Assembly (NCBI GenBank): GCA_021781775.1
Contig: JAJXWE010000077.1
Coordinates: forward strand, 1 to 6,971
From: Pseudomonadota bacterium
Lineage (GTDB): Bacteria > Pseudomonadota > Gammaproteobacteria > Steroidobacterales > Steroidobacteraceae
Length of the DNA stretch: 6,971 nt
Direction of reading: 5' to 3'
A model generated the notes under the pieces. That model did not search any database, had not been told where the DNA came from, and worked only from the letters and a program-made list of their open reading frames with translations. A program made the position numbers and the translations under genes. Shown piece after piece: positions 6,712 to 6,971 of this stretch (its first letter is position 1; every line of letters begins with the position of its first letter).

Positions 6712-6971
6712 ATGCGCCAAATCGACGAGACGCACGATCCGGGACTGACCAGTTGGGTCGGCTCGGCGAACCGCCCGGGAAGCGACTTCCCTCTGCAGAA
6801 CCTGCCGTTTGCCGTGTTCCGCCGCGCTGGCAGCGACGAGCCGCTGCGTTGCGGAGTCGGCATCGGCGATGAGATCCTCGACCTCGCGGCGCTCGGCGCG
6901 GCCGCAGCCGGCGGCGGCGAGGCGGCCGGCGCGCTCGCGGCCTGCGCCGCGCCGGCGCCGAATGCGCTGAT
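6712..6971 (+). CDS. fahA: Fumarylacetoacetase, N-terminal part, truncated by window edge
   Basis: Start of fumarylacetoacetate hydrolase, which splits fumarylacetoacetate into fumarate and acetoacetate, the last step of the homogentisate pathway. Only about 86 codons are visible. The translation contains the family's N-terminal pattern: LTSWVGSANRPGSDFPLQN (residues 12-30), then LPFAVFRR, then a GVGIGDEILDL strand (about 50-60). This is the small N-terminal SH3-like domain. The catalytic metal-binding domain lies beyond the edge, so activity cannot be judged. The ATG at 6712 is 13 bases after the hmgA stop and has only a weak ribosome site, consistent with translation coupled to hmgA. After residue 60 the sequence becomes very rich in Ala and Gly (6889-6962), an unusually low-complexity stretch for this family but still in frame. 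The usual full length is about 420-440 residues. Confidence 0.9.
   Translation, partial: MRQIDETHDPGLTSWVGSANRPGSDFPLQNLPFAVFRRAGSDEPLRCGVGIGDEILDLAALGAAAAGGGEAAGALAACAAPAPNAL

Noticed and set aside
5328..6863. Long minus-strand open frame (511 codons) opposite hmgA and fahA
   Set aside because: It is antisense to a clearly conserved enzyme, is Arg/His/Ala-rich as expected for a complementary-frame shadow in GC-rich DNA, and shows no recognisable domain.
1..6971. Search by eye for transposases, attachment-site repeats, CRISPR repeats, tRNA or rRNA genes and a novel defence-type system
   Set aside because: Nothing found. Codon use and gene order look like ordinary chromosomal backbone, and all stretches over 300 bases are covered by genes.

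Overview
The window is GC-rich (roughly two-thirds G+C by eye) with strong G/C preference at third codon positions. Its gene content fits an aerobic proteobacterium. The NuoL-M-N sequences and the MarR/hmgA/fahA layout suggest a gammaproteobacterium of the Xanthomonadales/Nevskiales/Steroidobacterales kind, but that placement is inference and a betaproteobacterium cannot be excluded.

Left part (1-4304, + strand): the last three genes of a respiratory complex I operon, nuoL (5' end outside the window), nuoM and nuoN, closely spaced in the standard order. They encode the three antiporter-like membrane subunits that carry out proton translocation. All key membrane lysines, histidines and glutamates in the visible parts are present, so the subunits look functional.

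Middle (4330-5285, - strand): two genes overlapping by one base. The promoter-proximal one is a MarR-family regulator. The distal one is a small, unrecognised protein with a signal peptide, an extracytoplasmic domain and one C-terminal membrane helix. This pair converges on nuoN across a 25-base gap.

Right part (5358-6971, + strand): hmgA (homogentisate 1,2-dioxygenase, complete, all metal ligands present), then after 13 bases the start of fahA (fumarylacetoacetase), cut by the window edge. These are the ring-cleavage step and the final hydrolysis step of the tyrosine/phenylalanine homogentisate pathway. The isomerase between them (maiA) is not in view and may lie downstream.

The marR and hmgA genes are divergent. 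Their intergenic region holds a perfect 7-bp inverted repeat (GGTTGCG-AG-CGCAACC, 5302-5317), a good candidate operator through which the MarR protein would control both itself and the homogentisate genes. This local regulatory circuit, with the unknown membrane protein attached to the regulator, is the most interesting part. Otherwise the window is ordinary housekeeping and catabolic DNA. I see no mobile element, CRISPR array, tRNA or rRNA.
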